Shown here: positions 54,228 through 64,000 of the stretch, piece by piece
Layout of the letters: each line of letters begins with the position of its first letter
How positions within the stretch are numbered: position 1 is the stretch's first letter
Assembly: GCA_963700255.1 (NCBI GenBank)
Contig: CAVOWW010000029.1
Coordinates: 1-64,000 of the forward strand
Direction: 5' to 3'
Length of the DNA: 64,000 nt
Source of the DNA: UBA10649 sp963700255
GTDB lineage: Bacteria; Actinomycetota; Actinomycetes; S36-B12
The notes under the pieces: generated by a model
The model's input: the letters and a program-made list of their open reading frames with translations, nothing else
Databases searched by the model: none
What the model was told of the DNA's origin: nothing
Position numbers and translations under genes: made by a program

Positions 54228-54962
54228 ATGAGCGACGCACCTGCACGCGAGGACTCCCCACTGCCGAGCCCCGAGCCCCCGTCACCACGCTCCCTCCTCG
54301 GCCAGCTGGCGTTCCAGCCGAGCCGGCCGCACCTGTTCATCGGGGTGCTCTTCCTGGTCCTGGGCCTGCTCGTCACCCTCGCCATCGTCCGACCGGGGGA
54401 GGACGAGCCGTGGCGGAACGCGCGCACCGAGGACCTGGTCCAGATCCTCGACGACCTCGGCGCGCGGCAGGACCGGCTCGAGGCCGAGTCAGCCAGGCTG
54501 ACGGCGCTGCAGCGCGACCTCGAGGCGGGATCGACGGTCGACGCGATCGCGGAGGCACAGCGCCAGCTCGAGGCACTGCAGGTCCTCACCGGCACCACGC
54601 CCGTCGTCGGCCCCGGCCTGACCATCGTCATCACCGACCCCGACGGCGTGGTCGACGCCCCGCTCCTGCTGGACGCCGTCCAGGAGCTTCGCGACGCGGG
54701 AGCCGAGGCCATCCAGGTCGGCACGACCCGCGTGGTCGTCGACACCTGGTTCGCTGACGCCGACGGGGCGGTCGTGGTCAACGGGGAGCCGCTCACGGCG
54801 CCGGTGCGGGTGGTCGCGATCGGCGATCCCGAGACCATGGCCGCCGCCCTGAGCATCCCCGGCGGGCTGGCTGACTCCGTGCGCACGCGGGGCGCCGATT
54901 TTGCCGCTTCGACGTCTCAGGCCCTGAGCATCTCGGTTACAGTTCCCGAGACGACCGACTAG
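54228..54962 (+). CDS. DUF881 family membrane-anchored protein (2)
   Basis: Protein of 244 aa. Pro/Ser-rich cytoplasmic start, a membrane segment (LFIGVLFLVLGLLVTLAIV, about residues 45-63), coiled coil (DRLEAESARLTALQRDLEA), and DUF881 domain with GPGLTIVITDPDG, LLDAVQELRDAGAEAIQVG and VVVNGEPLTAPVRVVAIG. Paralogue of the gene at 53076 across sbp. Ends 8 nt before gcvH. Confidence 0.88.
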   Translation: MSDAPAREDSPLPSPEPPSPRSLLGQLAFQPSRPHLFIGVLFLVLGLLVTLAIVRPGEDEPWRNARTEDLVQILDDLGARQDRLEAESARLTALQRDLEAGSTVDAIAEAQRQLEALQVLTGTTPVVGPGLTIVITDPDGVVDAPLLLDAVQELRDAGAEAIQVGTTRVVVDTWFADADGAVVVNGEPLTAPVRVVAIGDPETMAAALSIPGGLADSVRTRGADFAASTSQALSISVTVPETTD

Positions 54963-54970
54963 GAGGACAC

Positions 54971-55354
54971 ATGTACCCCGAGGACATTCGGTACACGGCA
55001 GAGCACGAGTGGGTGCGGGCCACCGAGTCGGGCACGGTCGTGTTCGGGATCACCGACTTCGCGCAGGATGCGCTGGGCGACATCGTCTACGTGTCGCTGC
55101 CCGCGGTGGGGGACTCGCTCGCCGCCGGTGCGGCCTGCGGAGAGGTCGAGTCGACCAAGAGCGTGAGCGACATCTACGCGCCGCTGGCCGGCGAGGTGGT
55201 GGCCCGCAACGAGGCCCTCGACTCGGCACCCGAGACGGTCAACAGCGATGCGTACGGAGGCGGGTGGATGGTGGAGCTGCGTCCCGCGGATCCCTCAACC
55301 CTGGACGCCCTCCTGTCGGCGGCGGACTATCGCGCCCTGGTGGAGAAGGCCTAG
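54971..55354 (+). CDS. gcvH: Glycine cleavage system H protein
   Basis: Protein of 127 aa. Lipoyl-carrier fold with ESTKSVSDIYAP; Lys63 is the expected lipoylation site. It shuttles the aminomethyl group between GcvP, GcvT and Lpd. AGGAGG lies just upstream of the ATG. gcvP is 3 kb downstream; no gcvT is in this window. Confidence 0.95.
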   Translation: MYPEDIRYTAEHEWVRATESGTVVFGITDFAQDALGDIVYVSLPAVGDSLAAGAACGEVESTKSVSDIYAPLAGEVVARNEALDSAPETVNSDAYGGGWMVELRPADPSTLDALLSAADYRALVEKA

Positions 55355-55359
55355 GCCTG

Positions 55360-55875
55360 ATGCCGATGACCTGTCCCAGCTGCGGGCACGAGAGTGCGGC
55401 CGACGACCGATTCTGCGGGGCGTGCGGCGTGCCGCTGTCGGCGGAGGCCTTCGAGAGCATCGAGCACACCGGGTCCATCACCTCGATCATCTCGGCCGGA
55501 CCGGGCACCGGTTCGGGACCGATGAGCGCTGTGGGGTCCGGAACCCAGTTCGACCTCGAGTCCGGCAGCGCGCTGCTGGTCGTCCATCGCGGCCCGGGCG
55601 AGGGCCAGGAGTTCGTCCTCGACCAGGCAGCCGGCGTTCTGACGGTCGGACGTGCGCCCGAGGCGGACATCTTCCTCGACGACGTGACGGTCAGCCGCCA
55701 CCATGCCGAGCTGCGGCACGGCGCGGAGGGCTGGAGCGTCCGTGATGTCGGCAGCCTCAATGGCACGTACGTCAACCGAGTCCGGGCCGACGATCAGCAC
55801 CTGATCGGTGGCGACGAGGTCCAGATCGGGAAGTTCCGCTTCGTCTTCCTTCTCGGACTCGAATCGGCGACATGA
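55360..55875 (+). CDS. garA: GarA/OdhI-like FHA protein with N-terminal zinc ribbon
   Basis: Protein of 171 aa (ATG 55360; ATG 55366 possible). Residues 1-25 form a zinc ribbon, Cys5, Cys8, Cys19, Cys22. A Ser/Gly/Thr linker with HTGSITSI follows. The FHA domain (about 75-165) has TVGRAPEADIFLD, VSRHHAEL and DVGSLNGTYVN, the phosphothreonine-binding residues. GarA in mycobacteria controls 2-oxoglutarate and glutamate metabolism through FHA binding, switched by phosphorylation of an N-terminal ETTSVF-type motif; that motif is not visible here, so regulation may differ. Lies between gcvH and ftsR as garA does. Confidence 0.85.
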   Translation: MPMTCPSCGHESAADDRFCGACGVPLSAEAFESIEHTGSITSIISAGPGTGSGPMSAVGSGTQFDLESGSALLVVHRGPGEGQEFVLDQAAGVLTVGRAPEADIFLDDVTVSRHHAELRHGAEGWSVRDVGSLNGTYVNRVRADDQHLIGGDEVQIGKFRFVFLLGLESAT

Positions 55876-56597
55876 CCGAGCGGGTCGGGGAGCCCTCGCC
55901 GCCTGTCGTGTCCGGCACGATCAGCATCGGCGAGGTGCTGCAGCTGCTCAAGCGGGAGTTCCCGGACGTCACCATCAGCAAGATCCGGTTCCTCGAGGCA
56001 GAGGGGCTGGTGACCCCGGAGCGGACGGCGTCGGGATACCGGCGCTTCGCCCAGCGCGACATCGACCAGCTGCGAGCCGTGCTCACCCTGCAACGCGACC
56101 AGTACCTGCCCCTCAAGGTGATTCGCGATCACATCGAGTCGGGAATGGCCGACCCCGAGGCAGCGGCGAAGCTGCCCGTCGCGGGGACCGGTCTGCGGCC
56201 GGACGACTTCCGCGCAGGCGCTGGCCGCGTGCGCATGACGCGCGAGGAGCTCGCGGAGGCCTGCGACCTGACCGAGGCGTACATCGCTCAGCTGGAGTCC
56301 ATCGGCATCGTGTGGGCCTCGCCGGCGGGCCACTACGACGAGGACGCCCTGGCGATCGCCAACGTGGTCTCCCGGCTGTCGGCGTTCGGCCTCGAGGCCC
56401 GGCACCTGCGCTCGTTCCGGGTCGTGACGGATCGGGAGACGGGCCTGGTCGCGCAGATGGCCACGCCCTACTCGCAGCCGCGCGACCGGGACGGCCGGGC
56501 CCGCGAGCAGGAGGTGGTCCGGGAGCTGGCCGCGCTGCTCATCCAGCTGCACGCGACTCTGCTCAGGGCTGAACTCATCCGTGGCGGTCGAGCCTGA
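55872..56597 (+). CDS. ftsR: MerR-family regulator FtsR
   Basis: Protein of 241 aa. N-terminal MerR winged helix (SIGEVLQLLKREFPDVTISKIR, in part, then FLEAEGLVTPERTASGYRRF). A second helical domain of about 130 residues follows rather than a short coiled coil. In Corynebacterium FtsR activates ftsZ; Rv1828 is the mycobacterial counterpart. Overlaps garA by 4 nt. Confidence 0.88.
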   Translation: MTERVGEPSPPVVSGTISIGEVLQLLKREFPDVTISKIRFLEAEGLVTPERTASGYRRFAQRDIDQLRAVLTLQRDQYLPLKVIRDHIESGMADPEAAAKLPVAGTGLRPDDFRAGAGRVRMTREELAEACDLTEAYIAQLESIGIVWASPAGHYDEDALAIANVVSRLSAFGLEARHLRSFRVVTDRETGLVAQMATPYSQPRDRDGRAREQEVVRELAALLIQLHATLLRAELIRGGRA

Positions 56598-56627
56598 CGC
56601 ACGGGGTGCAATCGGCGCGGGTCGGGC

Positions 56628-56633
56628 TACCCT
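56628..56633 (+). promoter_or_regulatory. -10 box (TACCCT), leaderless promoter of the DUF151 gene
   Basis: TACCCT ends 6 nt before GTG 56640, in the 42-nt gap after ftsR. Confidence 0.5.
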
Positions 56634-56639
56634 GTTGGT

Positions 56640-57113
56640 GTGCTGGATCTCGAGGTCGTGGGCGTGAGGGTCGAGATGCCCTCGAACAATCCGATCGTGC
56701 TGCTGCGCGAGCGTGACGGCGGTCGCTACCTGCCGATCTGGGTGGGAGCCGTGGAGGCGACCGCCATCGCCTATGCCCAGCAGGGCATCGTGCCCCCCCG
56801 GCCGCTGACCCATGACCTGCTGCGCGACATCCTCGCCGCGCTCGGCGTGACGTTGACCGAGGTGCGCATCACCGCCCTCGAGGACGGGGTCTTCTACGCC
56901 GTCCTCGCCTTCAGCGACGGCACGGAGGTCAGTGCCCGCCCCTCCGACGCGATCGCGCTCGCCCTGCGCGTGGACGCGCCCATCCGCGGAGCGGACGAGG
57001 TGCTCGATGCCGCGGGCATCGACATCCCCGACGACGAGCCGGCGCCGGCCGAGGACCAGGTCGAGAAGTTCCGGGAGTTCCTCGACCAGGTGTCCCCGGA
57101 GGACTTCGGCTGA
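56640..57113 (+). CDS. Bifunctional nuclease (DUF151) family protein
   Basis: Protein of 157 aa. DUF151 signature: LLRERDGGRYLPIWVGAVEATAIA near the N-terminus, PLTHDLLRDILAALG, then SARPSDAIALALRVDAPI. Plant BBD homologues show nuclease activity; the bacterial role is unproven. Acidic C-terminus. Equivalent to mycobacterial Rv1829 between the two MerR genes. Confidence 0.9.
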   Translation: MLDLEVVGVRVEMPSNNPIVLLRERDGGRYLPIWVGAVEATAIAYAQQGIVPPRPLTHDLLRDILAALGVTLTEVRITALEDGVFYAVLAFSDGTEVSARPSDAIALALRVDAPIRGADEVLDAAGIDIPDDEPAPAEDQVEKFREFLDQVSPEDFG

Positions 57114-57153
57114 CTCTCCACCCTGTGTCGAGGGTCCCTCATGCGCTGGTCCG

Positions 57154-57170
57154 AACCTCAGCGGGAGGTT
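57154..57170 (+). promoter_or_regulatory. Inverted repeat upstream of the second merR, candidate operator
   Basis: AACCTC-AGCGG-GAGGTT is a perfect 6-bp dyad with 5-nt spacer, and CTCA/TGAG forms an overlapping wider dyad at its edges. It lies in the 230-nt gap before the MerR gene at 57344. The style (A/CCTC...GAGGT) recalls MerR-family sites. The rest of the gap holds no other gene. Confidence 0.45.
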
Positions 57171-57343
57171 GAGACTTTGCTCCGCGACACGCCGCGACCG
57201 ACGATTGCCTCGCGGCTGCCACCTCCCTAACGTCGGCACCGCAGGGCAGTTGATCGCTCGGTACAGGCAATGATCGCGTGGCGGCTACGCTGGGCGCGGT
57301 CAGCGGTGGGAGTCCCACGGGACCCCGATGGCAGGAGGCGGAC

Positions 57344-57946
57344 GTGACCCTTGAGGGGATGACCTCGCAGGCTTCGGCGAAGACGGCCGGGGCAGTCGAC
57401 ATCCAGGCGCAGGGAGTCCTCTTCGACGAGTCGACCCTTCGGCCCCTGCCGGCCAACATCGGCTACCGCGGTCCGGTGGCGTGCGCCGCAGCCGGGATCA
57501 CCTACCGGCAGCTGGACTACTGGGCCCGGACCGGGCTCGTCATGCCGTCGGTGCGAGGGGCGGCCGGCTCCGGCACCCAGCGCCTGTACGGCTTCCGCGA
57601 CATCCTCGTGCTGCGCATCGTCAAGCGGCTGATCGACACCGGCGTGTCCCTGCCGAACATCCGCGCGGCCGTCGACCACCTGTCGACCCGCAACGGCGAG
57701 GACCTCGCGGGACTGACCATCATGAGCGACGGCGCCAGCATCTACGAGTGCCGCAGCGCCGACGAGGTCGTCGACCTGGTGCGTGGTGGTCAGGGCGTGT
57801 TCGGGATCGCCGTCGGGAGCGTCTGGCGCGAGGTCGAGGGCACGCTTGCGACCCTGCCCGGCGAGGCGCCCGAGGGTGGCGTCATCGAGGCTCCCTCGGC
57901 CCGCGACGAGCTCGCCGCACGACGCGCGCGCCGCACGGCCGTCTGA
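57344..57946 (+). CDS. MerR-family transcriptional regulator
   Basis: Protein of 200 aa from GTG 57344 (AGGAGG 5 nt upstream). N-terminal leader of about 40 residues, then GYRGPVACAAAGITYRQLDYWARTGLV, a MerR winged helix with the non-standard GTQRLYGFRDILVLRIVK. No effector-binding Cys are evident. Counterpart of mycobacterial Rv1830. Its position directly upstream of the glycine riboswitch-gcvP unit is conserved in actinobacteria; target genes unknown. Confidence 0.87.
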   Translation: MTLEGMTSQASAKTAGAVDIQAQGVLFDESTLRPLPANIGYRGPVACAAAGITYRQLDYWARTGLVMPSVRGAAGSGTQRLYGFRDILVLRIVKRLIDTGVSLPNIRAAVDHLSTRNGEDLAGLTIMSDGASIYECRSADEVVDLVRGGQGVFGIAVGSVWREVEGTLATLPGEAPEGGVIEAPSARDELAARRARRTAV

Positions 57947-57988
57947 CTGACGCGCGAGTGCTGCCGGGCTGATCGTGCCCGGACGGGC

Positions 57989-57994
57989 TAGCAT
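57989..57994 (+). promoter_or_regulatory. -10 box (TAGCAT) for the glycine riboswitch-gcvP transcript
   Basis: TAGCAT lies 17 nt upstream of the first riboswitch P1 stem, a suitable distance for the start of a riboswitch leader. The -35 is not clear. Confidence 0.45.
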
Positions 57995-58011
57995 GACCCC
58001 GCTGACAGATT

Positions 58012-58203
58012 CCGAGCGGGAGAGTCCTGGGCAACCAGGCGCCGAAGGAGCAAACTCCCCGACAACCTCTCAGGCATCAGGACCGCTCGGAAGAGGCACC
58101 TCTGGAAAGCGGGATCGAACCGATCCCCACCGACGGTGAAAGCCGGGTTCGCCCGGTGAAGCTCTCAGGTCGCGCGGCTGCGCGGAAAACAGAGGGGGAG
58201 AGC
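58012..58203 (+). ncRNA. Tandem glycine riboswitch upstream of gcvP
   Basis: Aptamer 1 (about 58012-58118): P1 CCGAGCGG (58012-58019) pairs CCGCTCGG (58083-58090), with conserved GCCGAAGGAGCAAACUCCCC, CUCUCAGG and CUCUGGAAA. Aptamer 2 (about 58114-58203): CACCGACGGUGAAAGCC, AAGCUCUCAGGU and ACAGAGGGGGAGAG. A short linker joins them as in the classical cooperative tandem form. Glycine binding normally turns on gcv expression. gcvP begins 62 nt downstream; together with the promoter it fills the 318-nt gap 57947-58264. Confidence 0.9.
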
Positions 58204-58264
58204 GGTCACGACCGTGGCCGTTCACGTGCGTATGCCCCGGCATACCCGGCCCCTGAGGTGCGTC

Positions 58265-61137
<2,873 letters not shown>

Positions 61138-61141
<4 letters not shown>

Positions 61142-61554
61142 TCGCCGTCTTCGACATCGACGGTGTCCTGGCCGACCCCGAGCATCGTCAGCACCACGTG
61201 GCGAGCCGGCCGAAGGACTGGGACGCCTTCTTCGCGGCGGTCGGCGGCGACGACGTCATCGTGGCGGGGCGCGACCGCCTGCGGGAGCTGGCGGCCGACC
61301 ACGAGGTGGTGCTCCTCTCGGGTCGCCCGGAGAGCACGAGGGCCGACACGGAGGCCTGGCTCGCCCGGCACGGGATCGACGTGTCCAGGCTGGTCCTGCG
61401 TCGTGACAGTGACCACCGGCCGGCGGCGCAGGTGAAGGCGGAGCTGATCGTCGGCATCGGCAGCCCGGCCGACGTCGCCGTCGTGATCGACGACGACGAG
61501 TCGGTGACCACCCGACTGGCAGCAAGCGGTTACACGACGGAGCTCGTCCGCTAG
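61138..61554 (+). CDS. HAD-superfamily phosphatase-like protein
   Basis: Protein of 138 aa. HAD motif I DIDGVLADPEH (nucleophile Asp), motif II LLSGRPEST, a Lys (QVKAELI), and motif IV VVIDDDESVTT. It resembles small polynucleotide/nucleotide 3'-phosphatase-like HADs; substrate unknown. GTG start overlaps the gcvP TGA (GTGA), implying coupling. As written, the frame shifted end of gcvP runs into it, which would hide the true start. Confidence 0.8.
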
Positions 61555-61586
61555 CCTGAGCCCACACACCCTAGGAAAGGCAACAC

Positions 61587-61955
61587 ATGGACACCCTGTG
61601 GACTCTCGTCTACATCTTCTTCATGATCATCTTCTTCATGATCTTCTTCATGGTGATCATGGACCTGTTCAGCGATCACACGCTGGGCGGCGGCGCCAAG
61701 GCCGTCTGGATCATCTTCCTCATCCTGTTCCCGCCGATCACGGTCCTCGTGTACCTGATCGCTCGCGGCAAGAGCATGGGCGAGCGTCGTCAGAAGCAGA
61801 TGGAGGCCGCGCAGCAGGCGCAGAAGGCCTACATCCAGTCGGCGGTCGGCAGTGTCTCGCCGGCGGACCAGATCGCCTCGGCTAAGGCGCTCCTCGACGC
61901 GGGCACCATCACGCAGGCCGAGTTCGATTCGCTCAAGGCGAAGGCCCTCGCCTAA
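61587..61955 (+). CDS. Membrane protein with C-terminal SHOCT domain
   Basis: Protein of 122 aa. Two hydrophobic stretches: a Phe/Ile/Met-rich one (VYIFFMIIFFMIFFMVIM) and KAVWIIFLILFPPITVLVYL, like PLDc_N proteins. A basic Gln-rich linker (RRQKQMEAAQQAQKAY) leads to a SHOCT domain (ASAKALLDAGTITQAEFDSLKAKAL). Function unknown. AGGAAAGG precedes the ATG, and TAGCCT (about 61552) is a -10 candidate. Confidence 0.85.
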   Translation: MDTLWTLVYIFFMIIFFMIFFMVIMDLFSDHTLGGGAKAVWIIFLILFPPITVLVYLIARGKSMGERRQKQMEAAQQAQKAYIQSAVGSVSPADQIASAKALLDAGTITQAEFDSLKAKALA

Positions 61956-61966
61956 GTCGCAGCACC

Positions 61967-62003
61967 CAGTGGGCCCCACCGTCTCGTACGGTGGGGCCCA
62001 CTG
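61967..62003 (+). terminator. Terminator hairpin with 16-bp perfect stem
   Basis: CAGTGGGCCCCACCGT pairs with ACGGTGGGGCCCACTG across loop CTCGT; a short CTCGTTC follows. It begins 12 nt after the SHOCT gene and ends only 20 nt before the next ATG, so transcription of the epimerase gene must rely on read-through or an undetected promoter. Confidence 0.85.
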
Positions 62004-62023
62004 CTCGTTCCGGAGGTGAGCGC

Positions 62024-63015
62024 ATGGAGACCCTGCTGATCCTCGGCGGCACCGCATGGCTCGGGCGCGAGCTCGCCCGGCAGGCGGCGGCAGCCGGGGT
62101 GGCCGTCACGTGCCTCGCCCGTGGTGACTCCGGGCCGGTGGCGGACGGCGTGACCCTCGTGAGGGCCGATCGGTCCCAGCCCGGCGCGTACGACCGCGTT
62201 CGGGGCACGTCCTGGGATGCCGTCATCGACGTGTCGTGGCAGCCGGACCAGGTGCGCTCCGCCACCGAGGCCCTCGCAGAGGTCGCGGCCCACTGGGTCT
62301 ACGTGTCGTCGGGCTCCGTCTACGCGGACACGGCGACACCCGGTGCGGACGAGGATGCCGAGCTGCTGACGCCGCTGCTGTCGGGGCCTGCGTCGATGGA
62401 GCAGTACGGCGAGGCGAAGGTCGGGTGCGAGACCCTGGTGACCGATCGGCTGGGCGAGGAACGATCATTGCTCGCCCGCGTCGGGCTCATCGGCGGCCCG
62501 GGCGATCCCAGCGACCGCTTCGGCTACTGGGTGTCGCGCTTCGCACTCGCGGGCAGCGACGCGGTTCTCGTTCCTGTCTCGCCGGACCTCTCGACCCAGG
62601 TGATCGACGTCCGCGACCTGGCCGCCTTCCTGCTCGCATGCGGCGACCGAGCCACGAGTGGCCCGGTGAACATCTCAGGGGAGTGCCTGCCGTTCCCGGC
62701 GTCGTCGACGGCCAGCGCCGAGGCGCCGGGTTCACCGGGACCGCGTGCCGGTGGAGCCGGAGTGGCTGGGCGAGCATGACGTGCAGCCGTGGGCGGGGCC
62801 TCGATCCCTGCCGCTGTGGCTGCCCCTGCCCGAGTACGCCGGGTTCGGCAGCAGGTCCACCGCCCGGGCGCTCGACCTCGGCCTGCAGCGCCGGCCGCTG
62901 GCGACCACCCTCGTCGGACGTCCTCGAGGACGAGCGGTCCCGTGGGCTGGATCGGCCACGTCGCGCGGGCCTGTCCCGCGCCGAGGAGCGCGACCTCCTC
63001 GCGCAGGTTAGGTAA
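62024..63015 (+). CDS. NAD-dependent epimerase/dehydratase family protein (frameshifted as written)
   Basis: Expected about 329 aa. Starts with a Rossmann motif (ILGGTAWLGRELA, a GxxxxLG form), SSGSVYAD, and YGEAKVGCE (Tyr-x-x-x-Lys). The frame then shifts +1 in the GGCGCCGGG stretch about 62722-62731, continuing VHRDRVPVEPEWLGEHDVQ (in part), and again at about 62911-62916 (LATTLV / DVLEDERSRGLDR), ending TAA 63013-63015. The C-terminal region GPRSLPLWLPLPEYAGF is family-like for extended SDRs of this group. Substrate unknown. GGAGGTG precedes the ATG. The stop lies inside the iron box of feoA. Confidence 0.8.
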
Positions 63016-63026
63016 CCCTAACTGTG
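63008..63026 (+). promoter_or_regulatory. DtxR/IdeR-type iron box overlapping the feo promoter
   Basis: TTAGGTAACCCTAACTGTG matches the DtxR consensus TWAGGTWAGSCTWACCTWA at about 15 of 19 positions. It lies just upstream of the -10 TAGCCT (63032-63037), which ends 7 nt before GTG 63045, so bound repressor would block RNA polymerase. Iron-dependent repression of an iron importer is the expected logic. Confidence 0.7.
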
Positions 63027-63044
63027 ACTGGTAGCCTCCCAGCC

Positions 63045-63294
63045 GTGACGCCAGGAGACCCGAGGTCGGTCCGGGACCTGGCCGTGGGGGAGTCCGGCAT
63101 CCTGGGCGTGCCTGACGTCGATCGCGCACAGCGGATCCGCCTCGCCGAGCTGGGCCTGCGACCGGGGCAGCCGATCACCGTGGTCCAGCGCGGGGTCGGG
63201 GGAGCGCGCATCGTCTCCGTGGCCGACTCACGGATCGCCCTCGACGCTCGCACGGCGGGCTGCATCCCGGTCTCGACGGGCCCGAGCGTCATGA
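63045..63294 (+). CDS. feoA: Ferrous iron transport protein A (FeoA) domain
   Basis: About 83 residues with the SH3-like FeoA fold: VPDVDRAQRIRLAELGLRPGQPI, VQRGVGGARIVSVADSRIALD and TAGCIPV. FeoA binds FeoB and assists Fe2+ uptake. Read exactly as written, the frame runs without stop into FeoB, giving a FeoA-FeoB fusion. However, the ATG of feoB (63291) overlaps a TGA (63292-63294) in the next frame, the usual coupling here, so a +1 base in the GGGCCC near 63278-63283 may have removed the stop. Confidence 0.75.
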
Positions 63295-64000
63295 GCGGCA
63301 CGGTCCCGTCCTGTCATAGCGATGGCGGCGGCATCGCCGCTCCCGCGGGCACCCCGGTCGTGGCGCTCGCGGGCGCCCCCAACGTGGGCAAGTCCACGCT
63401 GTTCAACCGTCTGACAGGCGCGCGGCGCGACGTCGGCAACTGGCCCGGCACGACCGTCGAGGTCGGCCGGGGTCTCATGGACGACGGGGTCCGCCGCTTC
63501 GACGTGATCGACCTTCCGGGCGCGTACAGCCTGGACCCGCTGTCCCCGGACGAGGCGCTCACCCGCGCCCTCCTCGTCGACGTCCCGCCGCACGAGCGTC
63601 CCGAGCTGGTGGTGGTCATCGCCGACGCCGGTCGGCTCTCCCGGTCCCTCTACCTCGTCCGGCAGCTGCGCGAGACCGACCAGCGGATGGTGGTCGCACT
63701 GACGATGGGCGACATCGCCGAGCGGCAGGGCGTGAACGTCGACCTCGATGCCCTCGTCGCGTTCCTGGGCGTGCCGGTCGTTCTCATCGATCCCCGCCAC
63801 CACCAGGGCCGCACCGGACTGCTGGAGGCGCTGGACCGCGCTCTCGCGGCCCCACGTCCGCCGGTCCTGCCGCGTCCTGAGGTCACCGGGGAGTTCGACC
63901 TCGCCGACGAGCGGTTCACCTGGATCGACGAGGCGGTGCGTCTCGCGGTCCACCGCACCGACGAGCGCCGGGTGCGATGGTCGGACCGCTTCGACCGGCT
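63291..64000 (+). CDS. feoB: Ferrous iron transporter FeoB, N-terminal part (cut by window end)
   Basis: At least 236 residues. GTPase motifs: G1 GAPNVGKST, G2 region NWPGTTVEVG, G3 DLPGAYSL, and the G4 position reads TMGD (NxxD expected), followed by FeoB-type helical linker. The short Cys/His start (PSCHSDGGG) is common in actinobacterial FeoB. Membrane domains would lie beyond 64000. The promoter carries a DtxR-like box, so expression should rise in iron shortage. Confidence 0.85.
   Translation, partial: MSGTVPSCHSDGGGIAAPAGTPVVALAGAPNVGKSTLFNRLTGARRDVGNWPGTTVEVGRGLMDDGVRRFDVIDLPGAYSLDPLSPDEALTRALLVDVPPHERPELVVVIADAGRLSRSLYLVRQLRETDQRMVVALTMGDIAERQGVNVDLDALVAFLGVPVVLIDPRHHQGRTGLLEALDRALAAPRPPVLPRPEVTGEFDLADERFTWIDEAVRLAVHRTDERRVRWSDRFDR

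Noticed and set aside
58080..58160. tRNA-like stretches (GGATCGAACCGATCC, GGGTTCGCCC) before gcvP
   Set aside because: They belong to the second glycine aptamer; no acceptor or anticodon arm can be formed around them.

Overview
This 64 kb window is chromosomal core DNA from a high-GC actinobacterium. The marker set fits Actinomycetota (WhiA, RbpA, OpcA, a GarA-like FHA protein, FtsR, paired DUF881 proteins, a SufR-led suf operon, an InhA-type enoyl reductase). Gene order and protein character point to Propionibacteriales/Nocardioidaceae (Nocardioides/Aeromicrobium-like); that family-level guess is inference. No tRNA, rRNA, transposase, phage gene or CRISPR array was seen.

Layout: 1-147 tail of an M20-type amidohydrolase; 283-4502 rpsA, coaE, uvrB; 4516-6515 two tandem TerC proteins; 6521-7535 small genes and two copies of a structured ~70-nt hairpin repeat; 7536-13685 a metallo-beta-lactamase hydrolase, uvrA, a Rieske lipoprotein and uvrC; 13715-16605 rapZ-yvcK-whiA; 16759-20443 gap-pgk-tpiA-secG-rbpA; 20502-26995 (minus) the pentose phosphate operon tkt-tal-zwf-opcA-pgl; 27108-29002 heme A synthesis (ctaB, ctaA); 29012-30663 an ABC exporter; 30736-37204 the suf Fe-S assembly operon; 37254-43415 ABC-F, ECH, ABC exporter, SDR, SURF1, DUF3099; 43483-49229 dodecin, TMEM175-like channel, fabG, fabI, phosphatase, serB, ABC ATPase, TSUP permease; 49292-61554 the conserved actinobacterial cluster CDP-alcohol transferase / nucleotidyltransferase-pseudomutase / DUF881-sbp-DUF881 / gcvH-garA-ftsR-DUF151-merR / glycine riboswitch-gcvP-HAD; 61587-64000 a SHOCT protein, an epimerase and feoA/feoB under a DtxR-type iron box, cut by the window end.

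Functionally the window joins nucleotide excision repair (uvrABC), lower glycolysis, the pentose phosphate shunt, cytochrome oxidase maturation (ctaA, ctaB, SURF1), Fe-S cluster building, fatty acid elongation and the glycine cleavage system. Many promoters place a TANNNT -10 box exactly 6-7 nt before the start codon, so leaderless transcripts look common; this rule helped choose several starts.

The most notable oddities are: (1) a two-copy repeat whose copies differ by substitutions that largely preserve base pairing and which contains two mutually exclusive hairpins; (2) at least 11 single-base (+1) frameshifts, all in otherwise well conserved genes (uvrC, ctaA, sufD, sufS, gcvP, epimerase), plus two probable further ones that fuse overlapping genes (sufD with the Rieske gene, feoA with feoB). 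The pattern looks like sequencing or assembly insertions rather than biology; (3) an active-looking sugar nucleotidyltransferase fused to a phosphomutase-like domain that lacks the expected catalytic motifs.
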